Under the pieces are notes generated by a model. That model worked only from the letters and a program-made list of their open reading frames with translations. It searched no databases and was not told where the DNA came from. From NCBI RefSeq assembly GCF_019345525.1, contig NZ_JAHKRA010000011.1, positions 1 through 64,000 on the forward strand: 64,000 nt of DNA, given 5' to 3'. Numbering within the stretch: position 1 is the stretch's first letter; every line of letters starts with the position of its first letter. Position numbers and translations under genes: made by a program. The DNA is from Flavobacterium sp. NKUCC04_CG. GTDB taxonomy: Bacteria; Bacteroidota; Bacteroidia; Flavobacteriales; Flavobacteriaceae. Shown here in pieces: positions 61,442 to 64,000 of the stretch.

Positions 61442-61987
61442 TTACTTCGCAATTCGATTGGAAACAAGTCCCAAACGGGAGAGTTTGGTATTTTTCTTGA
61501 TTTCGCGATAGTACAACCGCCTTAACGATTCTACAGAGAAACCAAACTCCAACAGTTCGTATTTGTCAATAAAAGAATTGATGGCTCGGATAATATGAGG
61601 AAAAGCACTGTTTTCGGTATGACCGGTTACATAATACACAAAGGCAATTCGAAAGATGTCTTCAAACAAATCGTTAATGACTTCCGTGGCTTCTTCAGGA
61701 AGTTCTAAAAAGTGATATTTGCCAGAGACTACTTGAAACACCGATCCGCTGTATTGTTTTTGATTATGGCTTTCATTGATGGTCAGTAAAATTTTTAACT
61801 CAGTCAGTTTTATCGGAACTGGAGTTTTGACCAAAAGCAATCGAATGATTTTACTGAGTGATGAGGAAAACATCAATCCAAAAGACTTGGATCGAAAATT
61901 AAGGTAGTGAATTTCTTTACCTTGTATCTCGTGAAAGAAAAAGGAAACTAAATGAGGTCTAATATGTACAGGGACATTAGTTTTCAT
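61442..61987 (-). CDS. Unknown phage protein, possible DNA-binding regulator
   Basis: This 181-residue basic protein with many Phe and Leu residues lacks a signal peptide. The C-terminal 45 residues (FGFSVESLRRLYYREIKKN, then KLSRLGLVSNRIAK) look like a basic helix-turn-helix end. It lies between the tail fibre genes and the holin, with 57 bases in front of the holin gene, where a regulator of lysis would fit. No family is recognised. Confidence 0.5.
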   Translation of the reverse strand: MKTNVPVHIRPHLVSFFFHEIQGKEIHYLNFRSKSFGLMFSSSLSKIIRLLLVKTPVPIKLTELKILLTINESHNQKQYSGSVFQVVSGKYHFLELPEEATEVINDLFEDIFRIAFVYYVTGHTENSAFPHIIRAINSFIDKYELLEFGFSVESLRRLYYREIKKNTKLSRLGLVSNRIAK

Positions 61988-62038
61988 TTGTTTAGTTTTA
62001 GTGGAAAAAGAATCGTTATGTTGTCATGCTTCCCCGAT

Positions 62039-63010
62039 TTACATTTTTAATTTTAAGAATCCTCTGGAGTCTACATACATCGTTCCTGGACTGATGCGCT
62101 CGTTTCTCATAACATCTTTCTCTTGTATAATATCTTTAAATTGCATAGCAGGATGAGCAATGCCATTAAGCTCTACAGCCGTAAAATTAATACTCCCAAT
62201 TGTGTGCCTATCGGGACTATCCAAACCAATAGATAAACCGTTTTCATCCGTATCGAGATACACCACCGTTGCTTCTAATCCGGGAATCTTTAAGCTATCT
62301 GTCATTATTTTTAATCGTTCTGCAATAACATTCATTAAACGTATTCCCGTAAACACCCCTTTCCGACAGTAAATACTCCCTTCTTTACCATCAATAATCA
62401 AATTGGAGTTGTGCAAGTTTGGAGTCGGCGATATCATCTTTAAATCTTTAAAAACAAATCCGGCAATATTCGCTCCTTCCGTAATTAATAAGTTTACTGC
62501 TAGTTGTTCCATCGCGTTTAATCGTATATAATGGCTGTTCGGATTTATTGGAGCCACAACATTGTTATACCCATCTTTTAATCGCCACCACGAATTGGTA
62601 TTGCGATGGTAGATATAGTCAAGTACGTCAACATTATTGCGGTGGGTTTCTCCCCTAATCCATTCTCGCTGTACTGGGATTACACCAGTTCGACCTGGTT
62701 CTCCATTAGTCACTTTTGATATTGAAATCGAATCTTCGTAAATAGCGCCATCTGTGGCGGTAACCCTTACTTTAAAAACAACAGCTTGAGTGACTTGATC
62801 ATTGGCAATAATTAAACTCTGATTAGCTCCTACAGAGGTGTTACCACGCCACCATCGGTAAGTATTTACTTCTATTCCACTGTGCACAACCGATAAGGTT
62901 ATAGTTGAAGGAACCGCACCGTGAAATTGATTTCCGGTACAGTTAATCCGTATAAACTTAGCCCTTTGAAGTAATTGAATACTTCGTCTTGATCTAACTA
63001 TTGCTCCCAT
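62039..63010 (-). CDS. Phage tail fibre or baseplate protein
   Basis: This 323-residue protein has an N-terminal Ig-like domain (about 15-100), the linker ISKVTNGEPGRTG typical of tail fibre proteins, then a beta-rich region (about 120-320) with repeating strands. It begins 1 base after the stop of the preceding fibre gene; the ATG at 63040 lies inside that gene and is not used. It may be part of the receptor-binding apparatus. Confidence 0.6.
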   Translation of the reverse strand: MGAIVRSRRSIQLLQRAKFIRINCTGNQFHGAVPSTITLSVVHSGIEVNTYRWWRGNTSVGANQSLIIANDQVTQAVVFKVRVTATDGAIYEDSISISKVTNGEPGRTGVIPVQREWIRGETHRNNVDVLDYIYHRNTNSWWRLKDGYNNVVAPINPNSHYIRLNAMEQLAVNLLITEGANIAGFVFKDLKMISPTPNLHNSNLIIDGKEGSIYCRKGVFTGIRLMNVIAERLKIMTDSLKIPGLEATVVYLDTDENGLSIGLDSPDRHTIGSINFTAVELNGIAHPAMQFKDIIQEKDVMRNERISPGTMYVDSRGFLKLKM

Positions 63011-63011
63011 T

Positions 63012-63989
63012 TTACACTTCGTTTGCTTCAAATAAAACATCTATCCCATCGCCTGAAGCAATTACTTCGGCATAGGTTACCGTATAGGAACCCCCCGTTG
63101 TTTGAGTGCCCACAAGGGTTCCGTCGGTTTTTATCTTTTGATATTTGTACGTCCAATTACCGGCTGCTTGAGTTGTGGTTCCTCTCAATACCACTTTAGG
63201 CGTATAAACAACAGTCTCGCCTATGTCCAATGCACTTTCGTTACCCGTAACATTAAACATCAATTCCAATACATCGGTTTCGTCGCGTACGGATATTAAT
63301 GCGGTTTTGACCCACTGTCCTGCTTCAAAAATGTCCACCGCATAGGTATCGTAAGTAGCAATATCGGCTGCAGTGAGTGTTATAGTCTTGGTCGTTTTTC
63401 CCGGTAACAACATTCTGTGATCAGCTACATTGTCGTTGGTCAAATCCAAATTAGGATCTAAAGTCATTTTATACCATTGGTAGGTATTGGCTGTTTGAAT
63501 AATCCCCCCTTTCTCTAATACCGCTTCGAGTACAACCGTTGGAAATTGTTGAGTTATCGTTGCTCCTCGACTGTTTTGATCAATTATATAGGCAGTATAA
63601 GTATTGGCACTTATGTTTTCCTTTATCACCGTGATGTTGGCGTGAATGGTCATCGTATGCCCGCCACTAAATACCGACGCACTAAATTCAATACTGCTTG
63701 TGGTTTCGATTTGCTGCATGATATCCGCTTTTATTTTGATAGCAGGTACTTGTACAGTTCCCAACTGCTGTACTGTTTTTTCAAAGCGGCTGTCCGTATC
63801 CGAAATCACAACTCCATTAAATTTCCAAATCTGAGAAGTGATATTATTTGACGCAATAGGTGTATTGGTCAAAGTTGTCAATATCTGTACGTAAATGATT
63901 CGGTGGTTTTCCTCCAAGGTCCAACTGCCGATAACCGAATTGTTTTGATATTTAGAAACAAGTGGTTTAGTGGCTATTAGTCCGGTCAT
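63012..63989 (-). CDS. Phage tail protein with Ig-like domains
   Basis: This 325-residue protein is rich in Thr, Val and Ile with three beta domains (about 20-120, 130-220, 235-320). The last domain has the ESALDIGETVVYTPKVVLRG pattern of Ig-like modules. It is probably a tail fibre or spike component and is co-transcribed with the next gene. The window ends just upstream, so genes before it are not visible; the start at 63989 has only 11 bases of sequence in front. Confidence 0.6.
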   Translation of the reverse strand: MTGLIATKPLVSKYQNNSVIGSWTLEENHRIIYVQILTTLTNTPIASNNITSQIWKFNGVVISDTDSRFEKTVQQLGTVQVPAIKIKADIMQQIETTSSIEFSASVFSGGHTMTIHANITVIKENISANTYTAYIIDQNSRGATITQQFPTVVLEAVLEKGGIIQTANTYQWYKMTLDPNLDLTNDNVADHRMLLPGKTTKTITLTAADIATYDTYAVDIFEAGQWVKTALISVRDETDVLELMFNVTGNESALDIGETVVYTPKVVLRGTTTQAAGNWTYKYQKIKTDGTLVGTQTTGGSYTVTYAEVIASGDGIDVLFEANEV

Positions 63990-64000
63990 TAAACTATCAC

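Larger units (their letters stand above)
27006..64000. mobile_element. Prophage next to tRNA-Arg, right end outside the window
   Basis: A tyrosine recombinase follows the tRNA directly. From 28296 to the window edge there is a long, tightly packed minus-strand late region with terminase, portal, protease, capsid, tape measure, tail, holin, amidase and spanin genes. The long tape measure (1378 residues) and a tube protein show a long-tailed phage. I found no second copy of the tRNA 3' end in the window, so the other attachment site and the early and replication genes lie to the right. Cargo genes with their own promoters interrupt the late region at three places. Confidence 0.9.

Overview
The window is chromosomal DNA of a member of the Flavobacteriaceae (Bacteroidota) with an integrated tailed-phage genome. 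The host evidence is the low GC content, the lipoprotein GldI of gliding flavobacteria, a fused CcoNO cytochrome oxidase subunit with a one-heme CcoP, a SecA of 1121 residues without the usual C-terminal zinc tail, and promoters of the Bacteroidota type (TTTG, about 19 bases, TAnnTTTG), several of which can be read directly. The genus cannot be fixed from the sequence.

Positions 1-530 hold no gene but three kinds of tandem repeat. From 531 to 8142 there are unrelated housekeeping and accessory genes: a DUF2339 membrane protein, an MFS exporter, a stand-alone FabF, a TetR regulator with a visible operator, and two GNAT acetyltransferases. From 8355 to 17105 lies a complete cbb3 oxidase cluster on the minus strand (ccoI, then ccoS-ccoNO-ccoQ-ccoP-ccoG-ccoH and a TauE/DsbD-like membrane protein), with a divergent Crp/Fnr regulator at 17219. 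Two TGA-N6-TCA boxes sit at identical distances from the two cco promoters, so the neighbouring regulator probably activates the cluster when oxygen is low. From 17987 to 20639 follow nrnA, gldI and a cyclophilin-FKBP lipoprotein; then secA, a DUF2795 protein, a cobalamin adenosyltransferase, an ABC ATPase and a shortened methyltransferase-like gene.

A tRNA-Arg (ACG) at 26932-27005 marks the junction. A tyrosine recombinase starts about 100 bases downstream, and from 28296 to the window end nearly all genes are on the minus strand and form the late region of a tailed prophage. Its right end is outside the window. In transcription order the core is: tail fibre or spike proteins, a possible regulator, holin, T7-like amidase, a one-piece spanin, an S49 protease, a scaffold-capsid fusion, a tail tube protein, two terminase-associated proteins, the large terminase, the portal, connector-type proteins, the tape measure, and large distal tail proteins that stop 6 bases from the integrase stop codon.

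This core is interrupted by cargo with its own promoters and terminators: (a) 49910-56110, with hicBA, a membrane KAP-type P-loop NTPase, secreted proteins and two plus-strand genes; (b) 42967-46372, with a RadC/JAB protein, a possible PD-(D/E)XK-like protein, a membrane coiled-coil protein and a small unknown; (c) 36748-38261, with an unknown membrane protein and a small partner. These are the best candidates for undescribed anti-phage or exclusion systems. A further unusual element is a potential pseudoknot RNA of about 135 bases at 51267-51401, with its own promoter, in the leader of a small phage gene.
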